From the NCBI GenBank assembly GCA_951799405.1, contig OX637363.1, positions 4,898,001 through 4,962,000 of the forward strand: a stretch of 64,000 bases of DNA, in the 5' to 3' direction. A program made the translations under genes and the position numbers. Origin of the DNA: Agapetus fuscipes (taxonomy: Eukaryota > Arthropoda > Insecta > Trichoptera > Glossosomatidae). The notes below the pieces were generated by a model. The model saw only the letters and a list, made by a program, of their open reading frames with translations. It was not told where the DNA came from and made no database searches. Shown piece after piece: positions 10,382 through 20,456 of this stretch; positions within the stretch are counted from its first letter, which is position 1, and each line of letters starts with the position of its first letter.

Positions 10382-10958
10382 TGTTACGTTTTTCCTGGGT
10401 TCTTTTAATTAAAACACAAGTTTAACACAAGTTAGCCATACAGTTTATTTACACAGACTTTCTTACAATAGATTTATTTTAACAGACTTATTCTAACAGA
10501 TTTATTTTAACACACTTATTTATTTCGCACAGATTACATTTATTTTACACCATATTGGTCGCCCTAGTAACTAGATATTCCACTGTGTGAGTGCTTCGAA
10601 AGACTCTATGATACTGGCCCGCTCTGCAGGCCATTCGCACCTTTATACTCTTCAGAGCAGTATGATCCAGAACTAAAGTCGCCAGACGGTTCCAGAGTAA
10701 TTATTACTTCTCGACGCTTCACGTACTACCTAGAGATACAACCAAAATCCTACCTACCAATGCAATACAGTATTCCTATAATTATAACAAATACCTACTT
10801 AGCCTAGAGAATTCTACACTTATACATAATTATCGATCTTACCTACCTATACCTATGAGGACTCTTATAACTATAACTACCCATACTTATTTCAATATTT
10901 ATATTTACATAACACTATAACTACCCATACTTATTTCAATATTTATATTTACATAACA
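10382..10958 (-). repeat. Gypsy 3' LTR
   Basis: The 577-bp LTR downstream in element sense. In window orientation it begins TGTTACGTTTTTCC and ends TTTACATAACA. About 45 bp (ACTATAACTACCCATACTTA onward) are duplicated in tandem near 10868-10958. Confidence 0.95.
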
Positions 10959-10972
10959 CTACCCCCCACCTA
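10959..10972 (-). other. Polypurine tract overlapping the stop codon
   Basis: In element sense AGGTGGGGGGTAG lies directly against the 3' LTR. It encodes the last three glycines and the TAG stop, so plus-strand priming sequence and coding end coincide. Confidence 0.85.
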
Positions 10973-13900
10973 GACTGTTTCGTCCCGGAACAGTCTTGAC
11001 TCTGTGTAGGTAGGGGCATGCTGATCCACGTCGACACCCTGTGGTCAGGAAGAAGTGGCAGTCCACGGATTTCTCCCCACTGGCTCTCGGCTGCGCTTGC
11101 TCGCAGCACACCATGACGCTGATGCCGACTCCCGAGAACACTGCTTCAATCATACTCCGGATTATCCGCCAGTCTCGATTAGCGCGGCCGCCACCCATCT
11201 TCGGTATTGCCAGACGCGCCTGCTGATCCTCCAACATGTAGTCACGCAGCTCAACAAGGCCGTCCCACAATGCCTTGTAGTCCTCTTCCAGGTTGCTGGA
11301 ATCCGGGACAACCAGGCAGTATGCTTGTTGACGCCCCTTCGGTAGTCTCAGAGCTCTTCCTTGCGGGCTGCTCGAGGGTTGCGGTTCTCCGAATTTGTAT
11401 CGGAAGACCCGTGCAATTCCTCTAGACATATCTAGATCTTCCGGTACACTGCATGCCAGTGTGTGGTCCCTAGTGACCTCAAATAAGTCCTTGTGGACTT
11501 CTGTGGTCACTCCATGGCGAAACTTCTGCCCTGCCTTCGCGTTCTCCCAAAACGTCTCAAAGGCTGGTGATCTTTCGGATGCGACGCACTGTCGTACTTT
11601 TTGGGCTGGTTGGTCATCATTATCGCCTAGGTATGGTGAGAGGCGATTGTAGTGCACGACCCTTGGTTTTCCGTTTGGTCTCTTTTTTATGCGGTAGACC
11701 ACATCGTTGATGCGCTCCAAGATCTCGTACGGCCCGTCCCAGGAACGCTGAAGTTTCGGACAGTATCCTTGGCGCCTCTTGGGGTCAAAAAGCCACACCC
11801 AGTCACCAGCTTTGTACCCCATGCTGTCAGCTCTGGTGTCATAGCGCTCCTTCATTTGATCGCTGGCTTCCCCGATGTTCATGCGGACCTGATCATGGAT
11901 GTCATCCAGCCTCCTGCGAAGGTCTGTCACATAGTCTTCTCCGGCTAGGTCTTCACCTGGTTTGCAGCCAAATTTGAGATCACAAGGAAGTCGCATTTCT
12001 CGCCCAAACAGTATGCTGCTGGGAGTCTTCTTCGTCGTTTCCTGAACAGCCGACCGGTAAGCCAATAAGAACAAAGGCAGATGTCGGTCCCAGTCCCGCT
12101 GATGGCTGGACACTACTTTGGCTAAGTACCTCCCCACGGTACGGTTCATCCTTTCCACCATTCCATCAGACTGTGGATGTAGCGCAGTGGTCCTGGTCTT
12201 GTAGATCCCTAGCCGCTCACACATTTGCTGGAAGATAGCAGCTTCAAAGTTCCTTCCCTGATCAGAATGTAATTCCAGGGGTACGCCAAACCTGCTGATA
12301 AATTCGGTAACTAGAACTTCAGTCACGGTTACGGCCTCTTGGTTAGGGATTGAGTAAGCTTCCACCCACTTGCTGAAGTAATCCATCACCACCATGATGT
12401 ACTTGTTACCCTTCTCAGTTGTAGGAAATGGGCCAGCTATGTCGATGGCAATTCTTTCAAAGGGGCTGCCAACATTGTACTGACGCATTGGTGCTCGCCT
12501 TTTCCTTTGCGGTCCATTGGCCGTTGCACAGGTTACACATTTTCGACACCAATCTTTGACGTCTTCGCTGCAGTTGATCCAGTAAAATCGCTCTTTCACT
12601 TTCTCCAGCGTCTTCTTAACGCCTAGATGTCCTCCAGAAGTTCCTCCATGCAGCAGTCCAAGGATTTCCGGTACTCGGCTCCTCGGAACGAGGGTTTGCT
12701 TTCTTCTAAGTGTGCCGTCTTCCTTCTCGATCTTTCGTTTCAGAAACCCTCCTTCTATCACTATGGATCCCCATTGAGCCCAATAAGCCTTGACAGTTGG
12801 TGATAAGGGGGCGAGTTTTTCCCAGGTTGGCCTTTCTCCTTCTCGCGCCCATTCCATCACATACTTCAAGTCCGGATCATTCAGTTGGTCTTGCGCCAAT
12901 TTTTCATCTTGCCAGTCCTCATCTTCGGTGGTCGTCCTTTGGACAATTGCTACCTTGTCCTCCATCTTGCTGCAATGTTTGCAGTCACTGGCGCATGGTC
13001 GTCTGGATAATGCATCCGCATTTCGATGAAGCGTGCCAGGTCTATGTTCGGAGTCATAATCATACTCCTGGAGCCTTTCAATCCATCTAGCCACTTGCCC
13101 TTCTGGGTTTTTGAATTTCAGAAGCCAAACCAGTGCAGCATGATCAGTCCGTAGTGTGAATTTTCTCCCGTACAAGTATTTGCGGAAGTGTTCCACTGAT
13201 TTTATCACGGCAAGAAGCTCTCGTCTGGTCACGCAATAATTTCGTTCTGGCTTGGAAAGCACTTTACTGAAGTAACCCAGAACAGTCTCATGCCCATCCT
13301 GTATTTGGGAAAGGACGCCTCCTATCCCCACATTACTAGCGTCGGTATCCAGGATGAACTTTCCATCTTTTCGTGGGTAGCTCAAGATGGGGGCACTTGT
13401 TAATCTTCCCTTAAGCTCTTCAAATGCTTGTGCGCAGGAATCACTCCAATGGAAGCGAGTGTTTTCTTCCGTAAGCTTGGTGAGCGGTTTTGCAATGTCC
13501 GCAAATCTTGGCACAAACCTCCTGTAATAAGTGCACAGCCCCAGGAAACTCCTAGTTTCATGTTTGTCCTTCAGCACGGGCCAGTCTCTTACTGCCTTGA
13601 TTTTGGCAGGGTCAACTTCAACTCCACGTTGAGAAACTATGTGTCCCAGGTAATTTACTTGTTTCTTGAACAGGTTACACTTTTTCGGGTTGAGCTTCAG
13701 TCCAGCGTCTTGTAGTCGCCCGAAAACTTGCTCCAGATTTCTCAACTGATGGTTGAAGTCCTTTCCCAGGATGATTATGTCATCCAAGTATACCAGGCAG
13801 GTTTCCCATGATAGTCCTCGCAGCACATTCTCCATCAGCCTTTCAAACGTGGCGGGGGCATTGCATAAGCCAAATGGCATCACGGTGAACTGCCAAAGTC

Positions 13901-16508
13901 CAGATCCAGTCGAGAATGCAGTTTTCTCCTTATCTTTGGCATCCAATTCAACTTGCCAGTAGCCACTTTTCAGGTCCAATGTGGAAAAAATGGTGCATCC
14001 TGCCAATGTGTCCAAGGTGTCGTCAATCCTTGGCAGAGGGTAACTATCCTTTTTCGTAACATCGTTGAGCAGTCTGTAGTCCACACAAAATCTCGTGGTA
14101 CCATCCTTCTTTTTCACCAGTACCACCGGGGATGTCCAAGGGCTACTTGATGGTTCTATGATGCCATCCTTGCTCATGTCTTTGATGATCTTGTCAGCTT
14201 CTTCCCGCTTTGCAAAGGGTAGTCTTCTTGGAGCCTGTTTTATTGGTCTCGCTTCTCCGGTGTCTATGCTATGTCGCACTACCTTGGTTCTTCCCAGACG
14301 GCCATTAGAGTCCTCGAAAATGTTCTGGTAGCGGCAGATCAAACTCCTCACTCTCCGTTTGTTTTCCTCGGTTAGACCTTGGGAAGCGTCGTGGACCAGG
14401 GCTTCCAATTGTGTTGACAATTTGTTTCCTTCGCATGACATGTTTGTCATCTGTTGCACAATGGAAGTTATCCTCTCACATCTGCCCAAAACAAAACCTT
14501 CATTCATTTTAACTGGGTAGCTGTTCACATTCATGATCTTGACAGGAATGGTCTCCTTTGCGCGAATCACTGTTCTTGCCACCATGACTCCTTTGTTAAC
14601 ATTGTCCATGTTCTCCGGTTCTATCATACAGATTTGGTCATTTGTACTACTGGAATCCAGGCGGGCACTCACTATCATCTCGGATCGCCCCTTCACTTCG
14701 GTATTCTTGGCTAGGATAACACGTGCAGCCAGTTCTTTCCGTCTTTGCAGGATGACTTCTTCATTTCCAATTTTAATGGACCCTTTCTTTAAATTTAAAC
14801 TGCACCCAAATCTGTCCAGTATGTCCATTCCCAATATAACGTCTTCTTCAATGTTGGCCACCAACGTCCGATGATCAAAAGTGGTGCTGCCAATTTGGAA
14901 GGTGGCAATCGTCTCCCCATACACCTGTGCTGACTCTCCCGTGGCGGTGTGCAGAGACCACTTTGTTGGTGCAATCTGCTTACCTCGTGCCACTATGTCG
15001 CGTCTCAGAATTGTCCTGGTTGCTCCCGTGTCCACCAGTAGTTCACGAGTTACTCCATCTATTATGCCATTGATAAAAATGCTGCTGGCTTTTCCTCTCA
15101 CGGTTGCGACAGTAGCAGCAGATTTCAGGGCCTCTCCAGCGTGGGTCAACGGTTGCCCCTTCCCATTAACCCTTTCTAGTTTTCCGCAGCCTGGTTTCTG
15201 AGGCTTGGGACACTTGGTGCTAAGGTGGCCCAGCTGTCCGCAGTTCCAGCAGCGTGGGTCTCGTCTTCGAGGTCTCAGACGTTCCAGCACTTTTTCAATT
15301 AGCTCCTCGGTTGTAGGTAGCTTGACCTCCTCTGCCTCGACTGCACGAACCCTGGCGTGGCCCCTGATGGACTGTTTGACAGCCTCAAACTCGAGAGCTT
15401 GGCTGAGCGCCTCGTTCAAAGCCTTGGGATGGGCCAGTTTTACGGCTTGTTGCGTCTCCCATTCCCGCAATCCATTTAGGAACTTGTCCACTGCCAAGCT
15501 CTCACAGATGTCGTCGGAGGCTGTCGGGTAAGCGTCTCGTACCAGGCGGGCGATGTCCATTTCAAACTCCTGGAGGCTCTCGTTGGGCTTCTGCACCCTT
15601 GTGTTCAGCTGCGACTTGTACAGCTGCTCCAGGCACTTGTGGCCATAGCGCATATCCAAGCGCTGCTTCAGCTGCCCAAAGTCACCACGGTTGTCCAGGG
15701 GTATGGCCTGCAGAACCCTGAGAGCGTCTCCTCGGAGCGACAGGCTGAGAACCGAAGCCTTCTTCTGCTGGCTCCAGGCTCCCATCATGGCAGCCGTTTC
15801 AAAGAGGGTCAAATACTCCTCCCATGACGTCTTCCCGTCGAAGGTCGGGAGGTTGTGCTTCGCGAGCGAAGGGTCATCATCCCCTCTAGTGACCCTGGTT
15901 GGAGTTGAGCATCCCTGGTCGGTCTCGTCGTGAAGGCCGTCTTTGGGGGATATTCTGGTGGACTCCATCTGGCACTTGTCAGCCAGCTCGGCACGCAGAC
16001 GGTCCTCCAGGCTTGATATACGAGTCTCCATTTCCCCCTTCAGGGCTGTCATCTTCTCTTCCATTTCTCCTTTCAGGGTTGTGAGATTTCGGGACACCTT
16101 TTCCTCCAGATTCCTGGCGTTGTCAGCCATTTCCACCTTCAGGTCGGTCACCACTTCCTTCAGGTTGGTGGTCATCTTCTCCTCCAGCCCAGTCATCTTC
16201 TCCTCCAGCCCGGTCAGGTCCTCCTTCAGGGTCTTGGCGTTGTCAGCCATCTCAGTCTTCAGTCCTGTCAGGTTACTGTTTAGCTCCTCCTTCATGGACT
16301 TTGTGATGCTGATATTTAGCTCGTCCAAGGCGCGGTCCCCTCCAGACGCCATGACAAAATATGCCGGGTCTTCGCCTGATTGTTCCAAGGCCTCTATGAG
16401 GCGTGCTTGTAAGGCTGCCTTTCCTCCTGAGGTCTCCAGGTCCCTCTCCAGAAGCTCATTTTTAAGCTCAGTGACTTTGAGGTCCTTGACGTTCACTTTA
16501 GTTGCCAT
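10959..16508 (-). CDS. Gag-Pol polyprotein with macrodomain and CCCH finger
   Basis: A single 1849-residue frame. Visible in order: SAP-like helix-loop-helix (7-42); heptad-rich coiled coil (about 65-180); Gag core (about 215-380); CCHC knuckle (C420 to C433); aspartic protease (DTGA, 493-496); reverse transcriptase with YLDD (907-910); RNase H (D1054, E1097, D1122, D1165); integrase HHCC (H1287, H1294, C1321, C1324) and DDE (D1356, D1416, E1452); GPY/F-type domain ending about 1628. The last 221 residues are unusual: 1674-1803 resemble the TARG1/OARD1 macrodomain fold (DLDMSRGIA, IPKMGGG), and 1817-1835 form a C-x7-C-x5-C-x3-H finger. By eye, the TARG1 catalytic Lys and Asp positions are Pro1735 and Ala1776, so ADP-ribose binding is more likely than hydrolysis. 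Gag and Pol share one frame. The start ATG has an A-rich context (AAAATGG), and the stop touches the LTR. All enzymatic motifs I checked are intact. Confidence 0.95.
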   Translation of the reverse strand: MATKVNVKDLKVTELKNELLERDLETSGGKAALQARLIEALEQSGEDPAYFVMASGGDRALDELNISITKSMKEELNSNLTGLKTEMADNAKTLKEDLTGLEEKMTGLEEKMTTNLKEVVTDLKVEMADNARNLEEKVSRNLTTLKGEMEEKMTALKGEMETRISSLEDRLRAELADKCQMESTRISPKDGLHDETDQGCSTPTRVTRGDDDPSLAKHNLPTFDGKTSWEEYLTLFETAAMMGAWSQQKKASVLSLSLRGDALRVLQAIPLDNRGDFGQLKQRLDMRYGHKCLEQLYKSQLNTRVQKPNESLQEFEMDIARLVRDAYPTASDDICESLAVDKFLNGLREWETQQAVKLAHPKALNEALSQALEFEAVKQSIRGHARVRAVEAEEVKLPTTEELIEKVLERLRPRRRDPRCWNCGQLGHLSTKCPKPQKPGCGKLERVNGKGQPLTHAGEALKSAATVATVRGKASSIFINGIIDGVTRELLVDTGATRTILRRDIVARGKQIAPTKWSLHTATGESAQVYGETIATFQIGSTTFDHRTLVANIEEDVILGMDILDRFGCSLNLKKGSIKIGNEEVILQRRKELAARVILAKNTEVKGRSEMIVSARLDSSSTNDQICMIEPENMDNVNKGVMVARTVIRAKETIPVKIMNVNSYPVKMNEGFVLGRCERITSIVQQMTNMSCEGNKLSTQLEALVHDASQGLTEENKRRVRSLICRYQNIFEDSNGRLGRTKVVRHSIDTGEARPIKQAPRRLPFAKREEADKIIKDMSKDGIIEPSSSPWTSPVVLVKKKDGTTRFCVDYRLLNDVTKKDSYPLPRIDDTLDTLAGCTIFSTLDLKSGYWQVELDAKDKEKTAFSTGSGLWQFTVMPFGLCNAPATFERLMENVLRGLSWETCLVYLDDIIILGKDFNHQLRNLEQVFGRLQDAGLKLNPKKCNLFKKQVNYLGHIVSQRGVEVDPAKIKAVRDWPVLKDKHETRSFLGLCTYYRRFVPRFADIAKPLTKLTEENTRFHWSDSCAQAFEELKGRLTSAPILSYPRKDGKFILDTDASNVGIGGVLSQIQDGHETVLGYFSKVLSKPERNYCVTRRELLAVIKSVEHFRKYLYGRKFTLRTDHAALVWLLKFKNPEGQVARWIERLQEYDYDSEHRPGTLHRNADALSRRPCASDCKHCSKMEDKVAIVQRTTTEDEDWQDEKLAQDQLNDPDLKYVMEWAREGERPTWEKLAPLSPTVKAYWAQWGSIVIEGGFLKRKIEKEDGTLRRKQTLVPRSRVPEILGLLHGGTSGGHLGVKKTLEKVKERFYWINCSEDVKDWCRKCVTCATANGPQRKRRAPMRQYNVGSPFERIAIDIAGPFPTTEKGNKYIMVVMDYFSKWVEAYSIPNQEAVTVTEVLVTEFISRFGVPLELHSDQGRNFEAAIFQQMCERLGIYKTRTTALHPQSDGMVERMNRTVGRYLAKVVSSHQRDWDRHLPLFLLAYRSAVQETTKKTPSSILFGREMRLPCDLKFGCKPGEDLAGEDYVTDLRRRLDDIHDQVRMNIGEASDQMKERYDTRADSMGYKAGDWVWLFDPKRRQGYCPKLQRSWDGPYEILERINDVVYRIKKRPNGKPRVVHYNRLSPYLGDNDDQPAQKVRQCVASERSPAFETFWENAKAGQKFRHGVTTEVHKDLFEVTRDHTLACSVPEDLDMSRGIARVFRYKFGEPQPSSSPQGRALRLPKGRQQAYCLVVPDSSNLEEDYKALWDGLVELRDYMLEDQQARLAIPKMGGGRANRDWRIIRSMIEAVFSGVGISVMVCCEQAQPRASGEKSVDCHFFLTTGCRRGSACPYLHRVKTVPGRNSLGGG
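11100..11489 (-). other. Macrodomain region of Gag-Pol (residues 1674-1803)
   Basis: The pattern KDLFEV..DHTLACSVPEDLDM, then GIARVFRYKFG, then LAIPKMGGGRANRDW and MIEAVF follows the TARG1/OARD1 order of ADP-ribose-binding loops. It lies downstream of the integrase C-terminal domain and in frame, so it would be made as part of the polyprotein. Confidence 0.8.
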
Positions 16509-16927
16509 TTTATTTTCAAAATTTACGTCAAAACAAAAATATTTTCAAATTTATTTAATACAAGTTTTGAGTTTTATATATATAGCTGTTTTGAATACGT
16601 ACTTTAGCAAAAATAATAATTTGTCTGATTACACTGATTGGTAGGTACTGTCTTTTAATATTTATTTTTAAATCACCAAATAATGATATTAGATAATGAT
16701 TATTTACTTTGCTTCGTCAGATCGGCTAATGAGTATTTACTAATACTAACACAATATTATTAACACGTTATCTATCCACACTTCAATCAAATTTTTAGTG
16801 GGTAACCACACGATCGTTTTTAATTCAAGTTTAATCAGTTTTATTTAAAACTTTTTTTTTATTATGTTGTCCAGATATATTTTTCAATACTTTCAAGCAC
16901 AGTTTTTACTTGGTACTTGGTTTTAAA
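16509..16927 (-). other. Gypsy 5' leader
   Basis: About 420 bp between primer-binding site and Gag ATG, AT-rich, with no upstream frame of note. It would hold any packaging signal; none is recognisable. Confidence 0.6.
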
Positions 16928-16944
16928 CTTCACACCGGACACCA
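16928..16944 (-). other. Gypsy primer-binding site
   Basis: TGGTGTCCGGTGTGAAG starts one base inside the 5' LTR, with the expected TGG matching a tRNA CCA end. I could not assign the tRNA species. Confidence 0.75.
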
Positions 16945-16945
16945 C

Positions 16946-17522
16946 TGTTACGTTTTTCCTGGGTTCTTTTAATTAAAACACAAGTTTAACACAAGTTAGC
17001 CATACAGTTTATTTACACAGACTTTCTTACAATAGATTTATTTTAACAGACTTATTCTAACAGATTTATTTTAACACACTTATTTATTTCGCACAGATTA
17101 CATTTATTTTACACCATATTGGTCGCCCTAGTAACTAGATATTCCACTGTGTGAGTGCTTCGAAAGACTCTATGATACTGGCCCGCTCTGCAGGCCATTC
17201 GCACCTTTATACTCTTCAGAGCAGTATGATCCAGAACTAAAGTCGCCAGACGGTTCCAGAGTAATTATTACTTCTCGACGCTTCACGTACTACCTAGAGA
17301 TACAACCAAAATCCTACCTACCAATGCAATACAGTATTCCTATAATTATAACAAATACCTACTTAGCCTAGAGAATTCTACACTTATACATAATTATCGA
17401 TCTTACCTACCTATACCTATGAGGACTCTTATAACTATAACTACCCATACTTATTTCAATATTTATATTTACATAACACTATAACTACCCATACTTATTT
17501 CAATATTTATATTTACATAACA
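16946..17522 (-). repeat. Gypsy 5' LTR
   Basis: Same length as the other LTR and no difference seen on direct reading. It would hold the element's promoter. The outer flank is GTAT (17523-17526). Confidence 0.95.
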
Positions 17523-17526
17523 GTAT

Positions 17527-17822
17527 TATAATTTAGTGATTTTAAAAATGTAATTTGTCATGTATGTTCCTTGACTTATAGGTTGGTATGCGGCTGACCA
17601 CCCATACTGTAAAAAAATGGTTCACTTTGCCAATGTCACCCCAGTCTCAGGGAAGGACGGCAAGAGTTGCAGGGCTTATGTTCATTTGAGATGGGTTCTT
17701 ATAATGTAGGTCCACATGCGGCATGTGTCAGCGCGAAATTATACATGTCTGCTTGTGGGAATGCATTTGATATAAATTTTAAATGGTATATATCCTTGCA
17801 GCTTAGATTAGATTAGATTAGA
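17527..17822 (+). repeat. RTE-A module, 3' half of split copy
   Basis: Continues the copy cut at 10381 (TATAATTTAGTGATTTTAAA), followed by a complete module and TTAGA tail. Confidence 0.9.
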
Positions 17823-17874
17823 CCTATGCATCTGAAACATATGGGCATAGAAAAGATTGTTGCTAGTATAAGGT

Positions 17875-18305
17875 TCTGTACTGTATTGTACTGTATCCTG
17901 CCGCCGTTCCACTAGGGGTGGCAGGTACCTCCGCAGATGCGCCTCCACTTTTTTCTGTCCTTACAAACCACTTTCATTTCCTCAATATTCATCACCTTTT
18001 TCATACATACTCTTCTCTTATTCTCACTCTGCAGGTTCCATTCTTTCGCAATCTCACCTATTTGGTCTAACCATTCTTTCCTCGGCCTTCCCCTTCCGCG
18101 CTTTCCTCTGACATTTCCTTTGTACACTTTCTTCGTTAGTCGTTCATCATCCATTCTTTCGAGATGTCCGAACCATCTCATCGTACTTTTTTGTACTTTC
18201 ATACACATATTCTATTTTATACCACACTCGTTCATCACCCAATCATTACGTACTCTATCATTCAGTGTCTTTCCAGCCATTGCTCTCAGGTAAGCCATTG
18301 AACGT
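17875..18305 (-). pseudogene. LINE family C, C-terminal fragment
   Basis: Reverse-strand frame 17912-18208 encodes MRWFGHLERMDDERLTKKVY, GRGRPRKEWLDQI and CKDRKKWRRICGG, the conserved C-terminus of RTE-like LINEs. An in-frame stop near 18209 separates it from KTLNDRVRNDW upstream. The 3' tail is TACTGTATTG-like repeats at 17875-17895. 5'-truncated. Confidence 0.8.
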
Positions 18306-18317
18306 ATTTCATAACGG

Positions 18318-18453
18318 ACCGGTCCGTAGTCCAGTGATATCACTTCGGACTCGTGAATGGAAGGTTGTGGGTTCGAATCCCGGTAGAGCATAAAAAATAT
18401 ACCATTTTTATTTTCAAATTTGCTCTTCGCTGGGTTGAAAAATTCATAAACCG
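18318..18453 (+). repeat. SINE-B copy, 5' half
   Basis: Head ACCGGTCCGTAGTCCAGTG and B box GGGTTCGAATCCCGG, then AAATTTGCTCTTCGCTGGG. It breaks off into the tandem array at AAACCGTTTGTC. Confidence 0.85.
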
Positions 18454-18803
18454 TTTGTCTTTGCTGGTCGCCATTCTCTTGTGAAGGTAGTGCCTTGTTA
18501 ATAGCCATTTGAATCTGCTGATATATATTCTCTTGTTAAGGCAGTGTCTTGTTGTACTAGCCAATTGTCTCTGATAGTCGTAATCCTCTTATAAAGGCAG
18601 TGTCTTGTTACTAGCCATTTGAATCTGCTGATATCTATTCTCTTGTTAAGGCAGTGCCTTGTTGTACTAGCAATTTGTCTCTGATAGTCTTAATCCTCTT
18701 GTAAAGGCAGTGTCTTGTTACTAGCCATTTGAATCTGCTGATACCCATTCTCTTGTTAAGGCAGTGCCTTGTTGTACTTGCAATTTGTCTCTGCAGGTCG
18801 AAG
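18454..18803. repeat. Tandem array of ~110-bp dimeric units
   Basis: Two alternating ~55-bp subunits, one with TAGCCATTTGAATCTGCTGA and one with TGTACTAGCAATTTGTCTCT, each starting CTCTTGT(A/T)AAGGCAGTG. Three dimers are present. 18804-19154 has no recognised feature. Confidence 0.9.
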
Positions 18804-19154
18804 ATTTTCTATATTTTTAATTTGTAAATGTTTTAACCCTACCATAACGGATTACATTTTTTGACAAACGTTATGACTGAGTACAAACGTAAAGCTTCAT
18901 ACTTGGGGAACTGAAGTAAGAAGTGTGGGGAAAGCTTACGCTGAAGTAAGAAGTGAAAGTGAAAGCAATGAAACGAAGTGAAATGCCGGGCTATTTTTAA
19001 CGTGAAGCTGCCTGAACGGGTGGTAGGAGGCTGTATACTTCTGTGTACATAACGTATAAAAGCTGTATACATTATATACTCTCATTTTATATACTTTTTA
19101 ACGATTTTGCTCAGCTTTTTAACAAAGCCGCTGATAATAATAGTAATAATATTG

Positions 19155-19423
19155 GGATGATTTATTTAGTGAGCGCTGTCTTTGTGTTAATAACATCTCA
19201 AGAGCCCTCTGCGAGCTTGGTCATCGCTGTAGAAAGTGCCTATTCTCAAGCAAGACTCAGTTGCTGTAAGGCTGGATGGACCTTTATGGTCTTTGGTAAA
19301 GTTATACGAATTTTTCACCCAGCGAAGAGCATATTTGAAAATATAAATGTTTTTTTTGTGCTGCGCCGGGATTCGAACCCGCAACCTTTCATTTACGAGT
19401 CAGAAGTGTTGACCACTAAAGAC
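19155..19423 (-). repeat. SINE-B copy interrupted by hAT
   Basis: Full body and tail (GTGAGCGCTG at left), B box GGGATTCGAACCCGC. The head is cut at CCACTAAAGAC by the hAT element; the last bases (CTATAGACTACGGA) reappear at 20457. Confidence 0.85.
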
Positions 19424-20456
19424 CAGCGGTTGCCAAAGTGGTGGTCCGCGAGAAAATTTCGCTGGTCCGCAGAAAAATGTGGAATAACTTACTACAATTA
19501 CAATTTTTGTTTATTTTATTATGGTTCATTAATAAAGCTTTCATAAGTATGAAGTATGATTGGTAAAAGACGGAGTGATAGGGTAAGGAATGATTTTGTT
19601 AGAGAGGAATGTGGTGTGAGAGAAGGTGTGAAAGTAAAGATTAAAAGAAGTATGCTTAGATGGTTTGGACATTTGGAGAGAATGAATGAGGAAAGACTGA
19701 CGAAGAAAGTATATGCTGCGAGAATTGATGGATGTCGTGGAAGAGCAAGACCGAGAAAGGTATGGATGGACCAAATTTTCGAAATAGCGAATGAATGGGA
19801 TATCCAGAGTCATAATAAAAGGAGAGCTTGTATGAAAAAGGTTATGGCTCTGGATGTAATGAAAGAAGTATGCAAGGATCGAAAGAAATGGCGGTTGATC
19901 TGTAATGCTGGCGGTTAAAGCTGAGGCTTTTAAATTAAAAAAATATGTGTTGTAGTTTTTTAATTTTTTACTGTTTAATTGCTTAGAATTTATTTGTTTT
20001 ATATATTTGATTGTATTAATTGCTTGTACTCCTTGACTGATAGGTTGGTATGCGGCTGACCACCCATACTGTAAAAAAATGGTTCACTTTGCCAATGTCA
20101 CCCCTGCTTCAGGGAAGGTCGGCAAGAGTTGCAGGGCTTATGTTCATTTGAGATTGGGGTTTTTATATTGTAGGTCCACATGCAGCATGTGTAAGCGCGA
20201 AATTATGCATGTCTGCTTGTGGGAATGCATTTAATATGAATCTCAAATGATACATATCTTTGCAGCTTAGATTTAGATTTAGATAACTTGGTTACTATTA
20301 AAAGTTTCATTTTATTAACTAGGTACATTTTATGTGTTCTTTGATCACAATTTTTTTTATAAATATATTTTACACTTAAAAAATCCTATTAGTGGTCCGC
20401 GGGATTTAAATTATGAGTTAACTGGTCCGTAAGGTCAAAAAGTTTGGCGACCGCTG
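19424..20456. mobile_element. hAT element with nested RTE-A LINE
   Basis: Ends CAGCGGTTGCCAAAGT and GTTTGGCGACCGCTG, with 8-bp duplication CTAAAGAC/CTATAGAC (one mismatch) in a SINE-B. The subterminal GGTCCGCG motif occurs at both ends. Without the LINE the element is about 300 bp and non-autonomous. Confidence 0.85.
19550..20285 (+). pseudogene. RTE-A LINE, 5'-truncated
   Basis: Encodes 120 residues to 19918: IGKRRSDRVRNDFVREECG, LRWFGHLERMNEERLTKKVY, GRARPRKVWMDQIFEIANEW and DRKKWRLICNAGG, then stop, 3' UTR and the module with its tail. These residues lie downstream of the reverse-transcriptase core and carry no catalytic motif. Third layer of a LINE-in-hAT-in-SINE nest. Confidence 0.88.

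Larger units (their letters stand above)
10382..17522 (-). mobile_element. Ty3/Gypsy LTR retrotransposon, full length
   Basis: A 7141-bp element: two 577-bp LTRs (TGTTA...TAACA ends) that look identical by eye, a 4-bp GTAT duplication, a primer-binding site, a G-rich polypurine tract and one open Gag-Pol frame. No envelope frame or other ORF is present between pol and the LTR. Identical LTRs and an unbroken frame imply recent insertion. It split an RTE-A LINE copy. Confidence 0.96.

Noticed and set aside
15943..16644. 233-codon + frame opposite Gag
   Set aside because: Antisense shadow of the coiled-coil repeat region, low-complexity Ser/Phe/Arg, extending past the Gag start.
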